DNA of 64,000 nt, taken from Poronia punctata (Eukaryota; Ascomycota; Sordariomycetes; Xylariales; Xylariaceae). Under the pieces are notes generated by a model, which was not told the origin of the DNA, did not search any database, and saw nothing but the letters and a program-made list of their open reading frames with translations. Within the stretch, counting starts at the first letter, position 1. The number at the start of each line of letters is the position of its first letter. Shown one piece after another: positions 45,937 through 58,716 of this stretch. The stretch lies in the NCBI GenBank assembly GCA_022579005.1, contig MU401541.1:6301-70300 (forward strand), in the 5' to 3' direction. Position numbers and translations under genes: made by a program.

Positions 45937-46918
45937 ATGGCGTCCAGTACGTCTCTCCCTTCCCCTAAGACTCGAAGAATTCAGGTGTCACATGCCAAAA
46001 AAATATTCAAGAATAATGAATGCACTGGGTTGAAATGCCAGACATATTGCACTGGCCAAATGTCTCGCAAAGTACCAGATATGCGCGACTTGAAACAAAA
46101 TCAAATATGGGACAAAACAAAAAGTTAACGCTTTCCACCTTTTTCTTCCGCGCTCTGTAGCCCTCCCACCCGACCGTCGACCGCTCGTCATTTCGGGCCC
46201 ATCAGGCGTAGGCAAGGGCACGCTGATGAAGCGTCTGTTCGCATCGCATCCCGACACCTTCGCATTCTCCGTCTCGCATACGACGCGCGCGCCGCGACCC
46301 GGCGAGGCCCACGGCGTCGACTACCACTATGTGACGACCGCCGAATTCGAGAAGTTGATCGAGGCCGACGGCTTCGTCGAGCACGCCAAGTTCGGCAGCA
46401 ACCGCTACGGCACGAGCAAGGCGACTATCCAGGAGCAGTCTGCGAAGGGAAAGGTCGTCGTTCTCGACATTGAAATGGAGGTGGGTTGTTTTCTGCTTTC
46501 CTCCCTGTGGTGAATATCATACTGTCGCGCAGCGCATACCAAACCGGCCTTGGAGAATTGATGCAATACGCGGCGTGGTCTACGCAAAACGAGCAAGAAG
46601 AAAGATTAGGATGCGCAAAATCATGGCTATAATTGCTGACCTGAACTGCACAAAAAACAGGGCGTGAAACAGATAAGAAACCAGAACCTAGATGCGCGAT
46701 TCATATTCGTGAAACCCCCGAGCTTCGAATCCCTAGAGCAGCGACTACGAGGCCGTGGTACTGAGGATGAGGATTCCTTGGCCAAGCGTCTAAATCAAGC
46801 CAGAGTCGAACTCGAGTATGCCGAGACCCCAGGCGTTCACGACATTATCATCGTCAACGACGATCTGGACACGGCGTATAAGGAGCTGGAAGACTTCGTC
46901 TATAAGCCTATTTCATAA
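45937..46918 (+). CDS. GUK1: Guanylate kinase
   Basis: Three exons, 45937-45946, 46161-46480, 46661-46918, give 195 residues from ATGGCG in context TACCATGG. Exon 1 encodes only MAS plus one base; joining to exon 2 gives MASTLPPDRRPLVISGPSG. The P-loop GPSGVGKGT spans 16-24. FSVSHTTRAPRPGE and GVDYHYV are the GMP-binding blocks, GNRYGTSK-like SNRYGTSKATI follows, and the end is FIFVKPPSFESLEQRLRGRG. It phosphorylates GMP to GDP in the cytosol. An in-frame upstream ATG at 45856 would add 27 residues that are Arg-rich and free of acidic residues, like a mitochondrial presequence. Intron 1 (214 bp) and intron 2 (180 bp) are long for this window. Confidence 0.93.
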
Positions 46919-47689
46919 GTTATATGAAACAGCGAGGCACAAGGGCAGGGTCATAATATTAATAAACCCAGCAGAATGGCGGTTTGAAGATACCCATTCT
47001 GTAATGCGTACATGATTAGCACCAGGCATATATGACAAGTTTGGCAACTGTCCGACCAGAAATCGGTGGCGGCAATAAGCCACCCAACAAAATCGAGTAT
47101 AGACGATCAAAAATAGAGAACACAGATGCGGGCATTTAGACGGTTCACATAATAAAATTATCTTTGTTGTTAACATTAACACACTGCATAAGTCTCATAT
47201 TCTTTTTCTCGATTAGGATTGACCGACTCCCATGTAGAGTACAGTGTAGATGGGCCCTCGGTTTCGAATTAGGCTTTAGAAAGATGAAGAGAGCTCCCGG
47301 GGAATAATAAAAGGAAATAATGAGGCCAGGTCATCAGAATTTTCTGACACAAAATAGTGCTTGCTCAACCACCAAATTCAGATACACGTAACAAAGTTTT
47401 TCAGCCGCGCCGACAGGCCAGATACCCTAGCCATGGTATCATGCAGAGCTCTGCTCTGTAGCCCGAGCGCCCTGCCGTACATTACCACCAACGCAGGTCT
47501 CGAAATCTGGTTCAAATTTGACCCTTTCAAGTTCCCGCTGAGCAAAAACGATGTATAAACATTGTGGGCTTCCGAGACGTGTCCCGTGATGTGCTAAATA
47601 GCCACATCACGTGTAGCCCGCCCCCTTTAGACTCAGGTCCGCTAGAACGGCCAAGATCTAAAGCTGGACACGCCCGGATTTTGATTGGC
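46919..47689. other. Convergent 3' region
   Basis: About 770 bp between the guanylate kinase stop and the septin stop. No gene seen. Confidence 0.6.
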
Positions 47690-48859
47690 TTAGTAGCCAT
47701 TCATAGTCATGCGCTGGGAGCTTCTGCTCATTTCTCGATCGGCAGCAGGGCTGATGGGTCTGCTGCCATGCCCTTGGGCGCTGCTTTCCTTGAGTGCCAG
47801 CAGCTGCTTGGCACGGAAAGTCTCGTAGTGGATCTGCGAGGTCGTTTCAATGAGATCTTGGAGATGTGTCCGGAGAAGGAAGTTTCGCAGGTAGACGAAT
47901 TCGCAATGGGTCTCATCCTCGACATTGATCACGCCCCATCGGTTCTGACGACCACGGACTTGCTTGCCGTTGACGATGATAGACTTCTCCGAGCCAACGA
48001 CGGCAAAAGGAACGAGACTCTATAGCGCTGTCAGCTAGTATTTCTTTATAATCAACTTGGGTAGAATATTACCTTGATTTGCGTGTTGATTGAGCGCTCC
48101 TCGTCATCGAGCTCGTCATTGTCGTAAGGGTACATCTTCAAGTTGTGGAAAGAAAATTCCTCCTTGATACGCTCCTTGAAGGCTTGTCTCTCTTCGAGGG
48201 TGAGCGAATCGGCCTTGGCAATAACAGGAACGACATTAACAACGTCTGACAGCTTCTTCAATACGACAATATCGATAGGCTTCAGCGAGTGGCCAGACGG
48301 TTGGATGAAGAAGAGGCAGCAGTGGATACGGGTGTCGGGAATGTAACGCTCTCGCTGTGCTGTAAGCTCCTTTCGCAGATACGCGGAGTGCTGATCCTTG
48401 ATATACTTGACGATGGGGTCCCAGCAGCGGTCGTTGTTCACCAAGTCGCCATAGCCCGGTGTGTCCACGATGTTGAGTCGTAGACGGACTCCATTCTCCT
48501 CGATGATGTGCGAGACGGGGTGGATCTCGGTGGTGGATCGGATCTGCTCATCGGGTAGCATACGACCCTTTGAGTCAATCAGGTGAGAGGCAAAGATGGT
48601 GTTGATCAGAGTCGACTTTCCGAGACCGGTTTGGCCTAGAAGATAATTGTCATTAGCTTCATGCTTGAGACGTGTCCCGTGCACACGAGATGAGATGTAT
48701 CAAGGCTAGACGCCCTGGGGGTTGGGGGTTAGGGGATCAAAACATACCGACGCAGATAACATTGAACTGGAACCCTCTCTTCAACAGCTTGCGCTCGATC
48801 TGAGAGGTGATGCTATCAAAACCAACATGACTGTTGGGGTAGACGGTATTTGCGGCCAT
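47690..48859 (-). CDS. CDC10: Septin, Cdc10 class
   Basis: Three exons, 48859-48748, 48635-48073, 48019-47690, give 334 residues. The N-terminus MAANTVYPNSHVGFDSITSQ, followed by LLKRGFQFNVICVG, matches Cdc10-type septins. GTPase motifs are GQTGLGKST (38-46), VDTPGYGD and AKADS. The septin unique element FVYLRNFLLRTHLQDLIETT comes near the end, followed by HYETFRAKQLLALKE. There is no C-terminal coiled coil, only a short Ser/Pro tail, as expected of the Cdc10 group (AspD in Aspergillus). It polymerises with the other septins at the hyphal membrane and septa. Its start faces the bL32 gene start. Confidence 0.93.
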
Positions 48860-49657
48860 TGCTACAGGCTGGTTTCTCACGGCAGACTAGATAGGAGATG
48901 GGAGCTTGTTGGCGTCGGTTCCTAACCAAAAAGGAGCCTATACGGCAAATGGAGAGCCGGACAGTCAAAGCGAGTGTACAAAGGTGTTGATGGGTAGAGA
49001 GTGGGTTGGATAAGAAAGGGCTATCGACGATGATGCGTATGGGGGTGAAAGAGGGAAGGTTGAATTGTAGCTGGGATTTTTTGCCTTGAAGGAGAATGTC
49101 TCGTGTTTGCAAGTCCCTGTAATGAATGGTTGGTGTTCCTGCCAAACAATTAATTTCGGTCCCAGAGTGGTAAGGTGCAGGTACCTTTCCCTATGGGAGC
49201 AAATCTGTACCGGTGCCAGACTAGGCCTTGGGCCAATCCCGTGGGTCGCTCTGGACAGGAAAGGGGTATCAGACTAGTGCGATTCTACGCGCGTCCATTG
49301 GCTACTCCTACAGAGCTCTTCCTAGGCGTCGGATGGGGCCAAGCCACTGGCTCGCGAGTCTCATCTGCCGGCTGTCTGTCGCTGCAAGACTGAAAGCACT
49401 TGTTTGGCCAAGGGCCCGAGCTTTTCTTGATTTTTTGAACCCCGTCGCCGCCAGTCGCCCGACAGATCACGACAAGCAAATAGTGACCACGTCCCCGGTG
49501 TGCAACAAGTGAAATTGACTCAACCTACCCTTCTACCACCTACGCCTTTCCGCATAAGGGCACATCCAACCACTTTCCAGCCATTGGAAGCGTATCGGCT
49601 ACGGTACCAGGAGGCATTAAGAGACCTTCCGAATCAAACTAGTCGCATCAGGTCACG
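48860..49657. other. Divergent intergenic region, septin / bL32m
   Basis: About 800 bp carrying both promoters. No coding signal recognised. Confidence 0.6.
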
Positions 49658-50121
49658 ATGGCGGCCATTCAGCAGTTGCGAATAGCTTCGGCCTTTTCAG
49701 CCCTCTTTCCTCGATTGTCCGTACCGGCGTTTGGCTCCTCTTTCAGATCGACAGTTCTATCGCAACAATTGCGTCAATCTCCGTTTCCCTCGATACCCCC
49801 TCTTGCGATTGCGATTCCCGCAGCGATATCCAACATCCCATCATTACTCGGCGAAATATGGGACGGCATTCTTAGAGCGGTCCCAAAGAAGAAGACCTCG
49901 CACATGAAGAAGAGACATAGGCAAATGGCAGGCAAAGCTTTGAAGGACGTTACGAATCTCAACCAGTGCCCGGCTTGTGGCGGGCTGAAGAAGATGCACA
50001 CATTGTGTCCCACATGCACAAGTCGTGAGTAAACCGGAGCGCCTGACTTCTTCCACCACTTGAGACTTACTCTTTCATTATAGGGATAGCAGGCGTAATC
50101 GGCCGAGCCGCCACAAAATAA
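49658..50121 (+). CDS. MRPL32: Mitochondrial large-subunit ribosomal protein bL32m
   Basis: Two exons, 49658-50024 and 50084-50121, encode 134 residues. The N-terminal half (MAAIQQLRIASAFSALFPRL onward) is Arg/Ser-rich without acidic residues, a mitochondrial targeting sequence. The mature part begins around AVPKKKTSHMKKRHRQMAG, the bL32 signature, and has a zinc ribbon of CPAC and CPTC. Exon 2 supplies the last residues (IAGVIGRAATK). In yeast the precursor is cut by the m-AAA protease to allow ribosome assembly; a similar long presequence is present here. Confidence 0.94.
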
Positions 50122-50767
50122 AGAGGGAACTACGTGGTAGTAACGGTTCGAGGCTGTATTTCCAACTGTATACATGCATTTAACTGGCGTTGAATAGGTA
50201 TAATGTGAGATTGATACTTCAAGTCGATCTATATGCGCTGTAGAATACTGTAAATAACAAACAAATATATAACTTACGTCAATGATACATTTCGGCGAAC
50301 CTGGGGGCCTGGCCCGAGAAGCAGCCATCGAAAGTAGGTAGGTATGCCATGTTGATTGTAACAAACACCTTCAGGTGCGCCAGGAAGCCGTCAGAAGCAA
50401 TTTAGGTACCTATCTGACGTAGGACCTTTACTAGATGGAATGATCATGCATACTGATTGTGTATTACATATAATAGACCTTGAGCACATACTCGTATGTA
50501 ACTGATGAATGCCAACATGAATGGTGGAGAGCTCTTATGTTATCAAGGTGTATATTGATGCGGGTAGGTAGGTACCTTATCTACAGTGTATTCGAGGTGA
50601 GAATTCAAGTACCTCTTTGGACCTCTGATTTCTAGTCTAGTGACGGACGACCTCTCAATCCCGAGAACCCCACCAAAGCTACATCAGACCTTCCACTATT
50701 ACAACTCGACATTCTAATTTACCTACTTCAAATATCCCGTCAGAGCACGAGTAATGGGCTTGTGACC
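50122..50767. other. Intergenic upstream of SKI8
   Basis: About 650 bp with TAGGTAGGTA motifs near 50334 and 50562 and one TACTCGTA at 50489. No gene seen. Confidence 0.6.
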
Positions 50768-52093
50768 ATGGTACGAAACCCTGCGGTTTATGGGACTCTA
50801 ATGTTTTCGCTGTTCAAACACAGACTGACGGTTGCAAACTATAGTCGAAACAATACCTCACCACGCATACCGTGGATAATGGTGAGTGGACACTGACACC
50901 CGATTGTCCAGTATCTTGACTAGATTTCGCCGCGACTCTTTGCCTCAGGACAGAGGGGAAGGCGCCGTACTCTTTTCAATCCTATAGTGTCGTCAAAGGC
51001 ACCCTTTCGGAAGTGAGGCGTACTTTCGATGCTAATGCGATGACTTGACAGCCCACATAGCCGACATATTTTCTATCGCTGCGGCTCCGACGACTCTACT
51101 CTCCGCAAGCGGATCTTCCAAAATTCACGTACATTCGACGAACCAGCCCACGTTCCCACTCCTGCAAACTTTACCGGGCCACAAGCTAGGTTGCCATCAC
51201 ATCGCCGTATCCCGTAACGGCAAGGTCGCCGCGTCCGTGGGCTTCGGTGGTGACGTCAAGATATGGAAAACCTCGGACTCCGGGACGGGCGAGTGGGAAT
51301 CATTTGGTGACGTTGAGCCTGCGAAAGGTTCGGGCAAGGGCAAGAACGCCACGGGGGAGCTATGGGCTATAGCGCTGAGCGAAGACGGCCAGTACCTGGC
51401 TTCGACGACGTACGATGGCCGGATCAACGTATGGGATCTTCTAGGCGACCGGGGAGCAACAATCCGCGAGTATGAGACAGCCAGCGCCGGCTCCGGCAGC
51501 TTCGGCCTATGTGTCGACCTGGATAGGGAGGGGAAATACACCGCCAGCGGCCACGTAAATGGTGCCGTTTATGTCTTCAACAACAGTACCGGACGGCTAC
51601 AGTACTCGCTACCGGGTATGCCATCTTCCCTTGCTGTGGAACTTTCGCTACCCGACGTAGCCCCAGAGGCTAGGGTGGGAAAATGGGAGGGTAATACGAG
51701 CATACGTGCTGACTGGGTACAATAGGCCTCGTAAAATCCGTGCGCGCCGTCGCATTCTCGCCCGCGGGTACGCGCTTGGCCGCTGCTGGTGACTCGGGCA
51801 TCATAGCCATATACGACACCAAGCACGGCGAGCATGTGGGCAATCTGACAGGCCACACGGCATGGATCACGTCGCTCGACTGGAACGATACCGGTGAGTA
51901 TTTGCTCAGCGGTGCCTTTGATGGCAAGACCAAGGTCTGGTCCGTCGAAAGGTTAGACTGCGTGGCGACTCACAGCGAGACGGAAAAGGCTCTCTGGGCC
52001 GTCCGCTGGCTCCCCAAGACAGTACGGAATGAGATGTTCTGCACCGCGGGTGCCCATCGCAGCCTTACATTCTACCGGGAAGCCACGGGATGA
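50768..52093 (+). CDS. SKI8: Ski8 / Rec14 WD40-repeat protein
   Basis: Four exons, 50768-50770, 50845-50881, 51052-51615, 51726-52093, give 323 residues. The first coding exon is only the ATG, followed at once by GTACGA; exon 2 continues SKQYLTTHTVDNA, the expected N-terminus, and exon 3 gives HIADIFSIAAAPTTLLS. WD40 blades are seen around VKIWKT, INVWDL, VYVFNN, IAIYDT and TKVWSV, and the end ALWAVRWLP and RSLTFYREATG is typical of the family. Ski8 is the scaffold of the Ski complex feeding mRNA to the cytoplasmic exosome and also aids Spo11 in meiotic break formation. The mini-exon start is inferred: no other in-frame ATG lies before exon 2. Confidence 0.9.
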
Positions 52094-54107
52094 GCGTGAA
52101 CTCGTATGAGCATAGACATAAGCGATGAAATCCGGATAGACTTTCCGGCGCTCGGGTGGCGCATATCGGCGTTTGGAGAAGGGATAACGGAAAAAGGAGC
52201 TTTTTGCTTTTCTCTAGCTTTGCATTTGTTGGGTTGGCTGTGGGGTTAAATTTGCGGACAAGATACCGTGTCATGGCGCGCCGGCCACCTTTAGGGGTGT
52301 CTACAATGTCTACTATTAAAGATGCATGATATAGCGGCTGGGGAACGAAGTATGGCAATGCCAGAAGATCTGATCAGTGATATCATGTGAATATCCCAAG
52401 ACCATACATGAAAACCAAATTCTTCTGATCTAGCCATGTACAATAGAAGAACCCTTGCCGTCAGAGTGAGAAAACGGAGGATCGAGTGAACAGTCTAAAA
52501 GTCCAGAGGATGGAACGTGTGATCGCCCATAGGCCTACCTATGATCACACTGGAGCCAATACTTTCCTGTCGTATATTATTACTGACGCGGCGTTGACTT
52601 CCCTGGGAGACGGTGGTTTGATTCGGTAAGAATGTATTCGTGATAGAGCGAAGAACGAGCAAGCATGTATGTAGACTGACTAATATTTTGTAACGCTTAT
52701 GAAGCCGCGAAGTCCATCCCTTCGCCCTGAGAATGTCAACGTACGTAGACGTATATTCCACATGGCCAGACACGCACCTCCGGGGCGGGTGAGAATTACC
52801 TGGAGTCAAGGTTTTTAATATGAACGTAGATCATAAAATAAGCCTGCGCGTTTATGACTCCTCCTAACTAGAAGTGTTTTCCTCGACATGGCGTACGATA
52901 TTCCAGAACTCATGATGGTAAATACCTAGTCTACGAGTAAATGAAGATGGAAAGGGGAGTTTCCCCATACCTCTGTTCTGTTGCTGATGTCGAGTCCTAC
53001 CGGCTACCTCTTCGCGACGGTTACTCCCTAGAGTCAATTTGACATTACAATCTCTAGATATCCAACTTTAACCTACTGACGTAGTCATATATGTGGTAGA
53101 AGCAGTATCCTTCCCTTTTATCTCCTAATTTGTTAGTACTAAGAGGAACGCAAGTTGGGATTAGGTACATGTACCTATGCAGTATGAAATACCGTGCCTA
53201 GAATCTATACACAAACATCGAATCGTGTTATTCCCATCGAACGGTATAAGACGTCCGTCTAGGCATTTCTCGCCCTTCTGACATATTGCTTAGTAGGTAT
53301 TGGACCCATCGAGTAAGGAACAAAGGTATGACTACATACCTATAGAGAGTACCTAACTCCTTTCCCGTCATACAACCATTGTCCGAATTATACAACCCCC
53401 CGGCTGTAGGACCTTCGCTGCTGAAGGAACTGTAGCGAGTGCAAAGCTCAGGTCCGAACAAGGGCCAACCGAGCCGGGTATAAGCGTTTCCGATTCTTGG
53501 GTTTTCCTTCTCTCTTTTTTTCCCCCTTCTCCGGGCCTGGTGTATTCTGCTTTGCTCTGCTGCACTTTTTAACTTGGTGGCCGAACAACGAACCGACTAA
53601 CCAACCTATATATTCAACTGCCCATACGTAGGTATGTACACACACGTCAGTTGCCTTCAGAATCGATGCCTGAACCAAACCAACAACGAACCATGGAATA
53701 AGAGGGTGGGGGTTCATCTATGAGCTAATACGTAGACGTATCTAAGTATTGATACAAGTATGTTTAACTTTGTCGCTGGTTTAGGAAAACAGACCCGGCC
53801 TGTTTTGGTTGGCCGTTTTGCTCGTGTCACATGGGATCAATAAAATGACATTCCACCGTGAGATACTCAAAAGCAAGCTTTACTATAGTCTACCTACTTG
53901 GAGATCAAATAGGGAATGTCATCGTAATCTAAAAGAGTATAATTGACCTTTCTCTTTTTTGTTCCCCTTTATCGGGGATAGGTGTTAACATCTCAAGGTG
54001 AAGCGCGTGTACTCGTACGTGTACGTGTATGTGTAACATGGACCGTCTTGCCGGCGGATCTCGGTAGCTTAACCTACCTAGGTTAGGTACTTTAGGTAAC
54101 ACAAAGA

Positions 54108-54131
54108 GAAAAGAAAAGAAAAGAAAAGAAA
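54108..54131. repeat. AAAAG pentanucleotide microsatellite
   Basis: Four to five tandem AAAAG units. Confidence 0.9.
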
Positions 54132-55830
54132 CTGGTAAACCAATCAAATTCGCAAGAACGCCTAATATCTAAATACATTTGATTTTGACACACTGCGCGT
54201 AGTTGCAGACATCTAACCTGTTGTACCTGGTCATTTGACTACGAGTAGATATATTCATTCATATACGAGTACGTCCAATTACACTATGTGATGCAGAACA
54301 CAAAGCCTGGTCCTGTTTCATACCAGTTCCATATATATAATACATGTAGTAAGACAAAATAAAGTAAGACATCTAGACTATAATCAGATGAAAGCAACAA
54401 GTATATTAAGTCCACGATATCTATATATATAAAGCACTCTTCCCCTCCCTTCACCCCGCAAAGTCTGTCATACAAGACACACCGTGGCAATGAAAACAGT
54501 TGAAGATACACTACATACATATATGCCCGTATTTCCGGAGCCGACAAACTTAACTTGATATCAAACGCCCGGCTGAGCATTATAGGCAAAACCCCGTGTA
54601 CCCTTGAATAAATTAGAAAGATATATGACCCTTGAGACTAAGGAGCTGGAAATCTAAGGTAGGTAATCAGATAAAAATTCTTAGATGAGAAGATCAATTA
54701 AAAACATTGCGTAGACCTTGCAACTAGATAGACTATTTGACCTGAACATTGGCACATTGGGTAGTAGAGAGAGCCGCTATTGTTACGTAGAACCAGCGCT
54801 TAGATAAAGCACCTAGGTAAAGTATGCGTGTCATCTCTTTATTTATTCACAGACCCTTAGCAAGCACCTACCTGCCTACTTTCTATAACTCAACATATTA
54901 GAGTGTCTGTCAGAATGATAGCTTGCATAATAATAGCCCACACAACTTGAAGGCCAACTTTGATTGAAGTGCTGTCGAGCCGCATTTACATATACGTAAG
55001 CGGTAGGTCTAACCAAGCGGGGAACAAACAGACAACCAAACAGACGCAGGGTCCTTGCGGAGATGAATACCCCCGAGACAGAAGCAAACTGACAAATGAA
55101 AAAAAATAAAACAGCTTTCATTTTAAATGCCGGGTACTTTGAAGATAAAAAGGCAGGCATATATGTAGGTTAGGTGGATACATGTTAGCATGCAGGCAAG
55201 CAGCCAGCTAGGGTATGAAAGTTGCAGAGGAAGAGAGGGAGAAAGCAAAACGCAGGAAGAGAAACGTATTAAGAAAAGCAAAGACAACTAACAATACCTA
55301 CATACCTATATAGTCTACACTATACCTACTTTTATTTCTTGAAATTTGCTTAGACAATCTTTTTATATGTGTTTATAGGTGGACTCTATGTACACATATT
55401 TTATAGCTGTGAGGTGAATGAAAGCTCTCTGCAGTCCGCACATGCAGCGTCACCTTGCAAAACCTAGCGCAAAAGGGGAAAGAAAAAGCGGGCTACCTCC
55501 TTACACACCTGCATTTTATCCTCATCACATACCTGTATGAGTAGAACAGGTCAAGGTCGGCATTTTACATACTACAATACATACGTAGGGAATGCGGTTT
55601 AGCCCAAAGTGTATTTACGAGTACTTACACATGAGCATAGAGTATGCTCAGTCTTATTCTCAACGTACTCTCTTTAGAAACAGCCCATCATTGCCTACAA
55701 TACATGTAGATATTACTCAGACATAACCTTGCATGGCCTGACCTGACCTACAGTACCTACTCAACTTGGGTAGCCGGTTGCTTGATATGTGGGTTAATTA
55801 GTCTAGATAGGTGCTGCTAACCATTGTTAT

Positions 55831-55848
55831 ACCTGACCTGACCTGACC
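55831..55848. repeat. CCTGA short tandem repeat
   Basis: Three and a half tandem CCTGA units. Two more CCTGA units lie about 90 bp upstream (near 55738). Confidence 0.75.
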
Positions 55849-58716
55849 AATCTAACCTAGTAAGTTGAGTACGTGTAATAAGATGAGAATAGAAGAAGCA
55901 ACAGAACAGAACGGGATCGATCCCGCGTGTGCAGGTCACAGGTGGGACTCCGTAACAATTTTGAGCCGCAAAGGGGAGTCGAACAAGAAGCAGAGCAATG
56001 TGTACTCGTACCAACCCTACATACTTACTTGCCTGCATTATGTAAGTAACTTGGTGCCGAGGGGGGGGGAAAAGTGATAAGCACTCTTTATACCTATTAT
56101 CAATCATCATTATGATTCCTTGTAAAAGCAGGAGGTAATCTAAGGTATATCTTTTTTCTAAACTGCTCATTTGCATAAAAAGTGAGAGAACGCGCGCCTC
56201 CCTAGGTAGTCTAGTAGGTAGGTGCTGTAAGGACTATGCATGCCAACTTAACAAGGTACCCCTCATATTTGGCATACATACTGCACCTACATTGCACATA
56301 GTCTGCATACACGTAAATAACGTACCACGATTTTGAAAGTGAATTGAAATAATCCTGGCCAATTAACAATCACCCATAACTGAGTCATCCTATTGCCCCC
56401 TCTTTATTCCCCCCTGATAAGCAAAGGTAAAAGCCAAGGAGATTTCAAGCATCTCGGCCGCTTTTTATGTACTGAGTAGATAGCTATAGCGGCAAAATGT
56501 ATTCCCACCCAATTAATTGTCATTGCATCCCTATCTTGGTGTTATACAATTTACACCTTTTTGCCCGTTGAATTTTGGACCATTCCTAAGCACAGTTCAC
56601 ACTGTTGATGCCTATTCTAGCCAGTCATCTCTTTGGCTCGGTCAGGGTCCCACGACAGGCATAGTTGCTCGGCACGGCCCAGCCCGGTAAGGTAGCTTCG
56701 GGTAGGGCGGCGGATATGGATGTAGGGGAGGGAAGAAGGGACAGAGGACAGAGGGACACAAAAGACAAGGGGAAAGGAACGGGGGATATGAGAATTCCAA
56801 GGTGACATGTTGCGATTGCCTGCATTGATTGAGGTTGCATGCATAGTGGCATGTGTGTACAGGCCTAGTGCGGAGAAATACGCACAATCTTTCTAGCCCA
56901 TAAAACGGGTCCTTCGCAGATACAAGCCCCCCCCCCCTCATCCCGACGCCACGGACACCACCGCATTGAACGGGGCACTTCTCTACCTGGAGGCCTCGGG
57001 TTTTGCTCCGCAGCGGCCGCTGTGGCATTAACACCTGCCATGTAGGCGTAATTACGCCGGTGACCCTCGTAAACACGTCCGTCTCGACCATCCTACCTTC
57101 CCCCCTTTCCATCCTTCCCCCGCAATGTTCCACGCGGCCCTTGCGCCTTCTGTGCCACTTGACCGTCCCGCCACTGAGGATAAAACATGGGTTGGTTTGC
57201 AGGGGCGGGCGCGGCGGGAGGAGGGGAACGGGTGAACAGACCGTGGCTTCATCCATCACCGTCCTTGACCACCCGTGGAACGCCCATCTAAAGTGCTCAA
57301 ACAGGCAAGTAGATTGGGTTATCTAGGTCGATTACTGTTAGGCTGGTATCTAGGCCGTTTTGTGTGACTTCAAAACGGTCAAGCCCGAACGGCTGGGGGT
57401 GACACCGCAGAAACCGCCAGAAACCGTGCTTTGGTTTCCCATCATTAACCAGGTCAACCATATTCCCAATCCTTGGTTCTTATATCTGAAGTTCGGCTGC
57501 ATATTTCTGAGAAAAGGTGGGCCATTATTTCCCCTGTAGCCGTAATTTTTGGCGCAAAGCTCGCATTCTTCTGGTCTCGACCCGGCCAAGATGCTTGGTG
57601 CTGATTGATGAGGAACCATACACATTCCCAAGATCGCCATCATAGGGTAGGGCATTGAAAAACGGTGGCATCGTCGCTTTTTCTTCTCGGGGCCGACGTT
57701 CCTCCGTAGGTCCGGTTTTCAACTGGGTCTAAACAGTTGGCAGGGATGCTCGCCCAATTCGCACACTTTATACCCGCCGACCTGGGCCCGGCTACTTGGG
57801 GGTAGCTGTGGGCCTTGATCATAATGTGTTCAAGTCGGGCTTGAGGCACTGGGAAACTTGTCTCATCTTGTTCATCCTGTGCCGCTTTTACGCTACGAAC
57901 CGGGTCTGCGGCTCATAATATACGCAATCGGTCTTCGACACACGCGAAAGCCAGCCATCAAAGTCCAAGACGCATGATTGTGAGTGGATTGTAGGTGAGG
58001 TCTGGGCGCGGCACCGTGTCATACGATCCTGGTTCAATGATCGATCGAGGACCATCTTGGTTGACCTCGGTGTTTGTTCTTTCGACTTGCAAAGCCTAGC
58101 AAATCTTCTCTCCGAATTAGCTCTAGCTAAGGCTATAGGTGGTCTCCTTCCATAAGCCGACTTGCTTCGTGCAAGTCGAAGAAGAATTGGTAAGCTATAC
58201 CTGAAATGCCTCTCTGGGGGTGTTTTTTTTTTGGGAATATGGAGGACGCCAATCCTCTGTTGCACGAGATTGCGTTTACCAGCAATACTGCAGTGCAGTG
58301 CCCCCAGCTAGGAAACTATTGATAAGAAACCGGTCCGTTCCGCCATCGTATTTGGGTTTGGGGGTTTGGTTCGCGTTTTTCTTTTACAAACAAAAGAGCC
58401 GGGGAATGCCTAGATAGTTGCTTGTCCTGGTGGAACTGGCTCCGCGACATAGAGAATCATGACAGTAGAAGGCAAGTACGCGATGCACAGGCATGCCCAA
58501 GCCACAAGGCACATGGTCTTGCTTGCCTGTAAGTCAAATCGCCCACGAAAAGATAAGAAAACAAGACCCAGCCTGTGCCTACGCCCGCGCCTGCGCCTGA
58601 TAAACCGTAAGCAACAAGTGTGGCGCATGTATATGTACGCTGTGGGATACTGGGGCCGTCAAGGAAAAAAAGTGGTTGGTCGTTGCTTGTTGGGACTTGG
58701 GGGCGACATCTAGTCT

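Larger units (their letters stand above)
52094..58716. other. 6.6-kb gene desert
   Basis: No frame with family signature on either strand. The longest (56642-57259, minus) is Pro/Arg-biased and unconvincing. The region holds six TACGAGTA/TACTCGTA copies (52932, 54010, 54240, 54264, 55616, 56003), an AAAAG microsatellite, a short CCTGA tandem at 55831-55848 and many TACCTA motifs. No transposon end or transposase remnant was recognised. Confidence 0.6.

Noticed and set aside
55910..55990. tRNA-like words (GGGATCGATCCC and a D-arm-like stretch on the minus strand)
   Set aside because: The T-arm is a plain palindrome with the wrong loop size, and neither anticodon nor acceptor stems pair, so no tRNA can be supported.
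56642..57259. Minus-strand open frame of about 205 codons
   Set aside because: Pro/Arg/Cys-rich translation without ordered motifs; overlapping frames on both strands are similarly open, as in GC-rich non-coding DNA.
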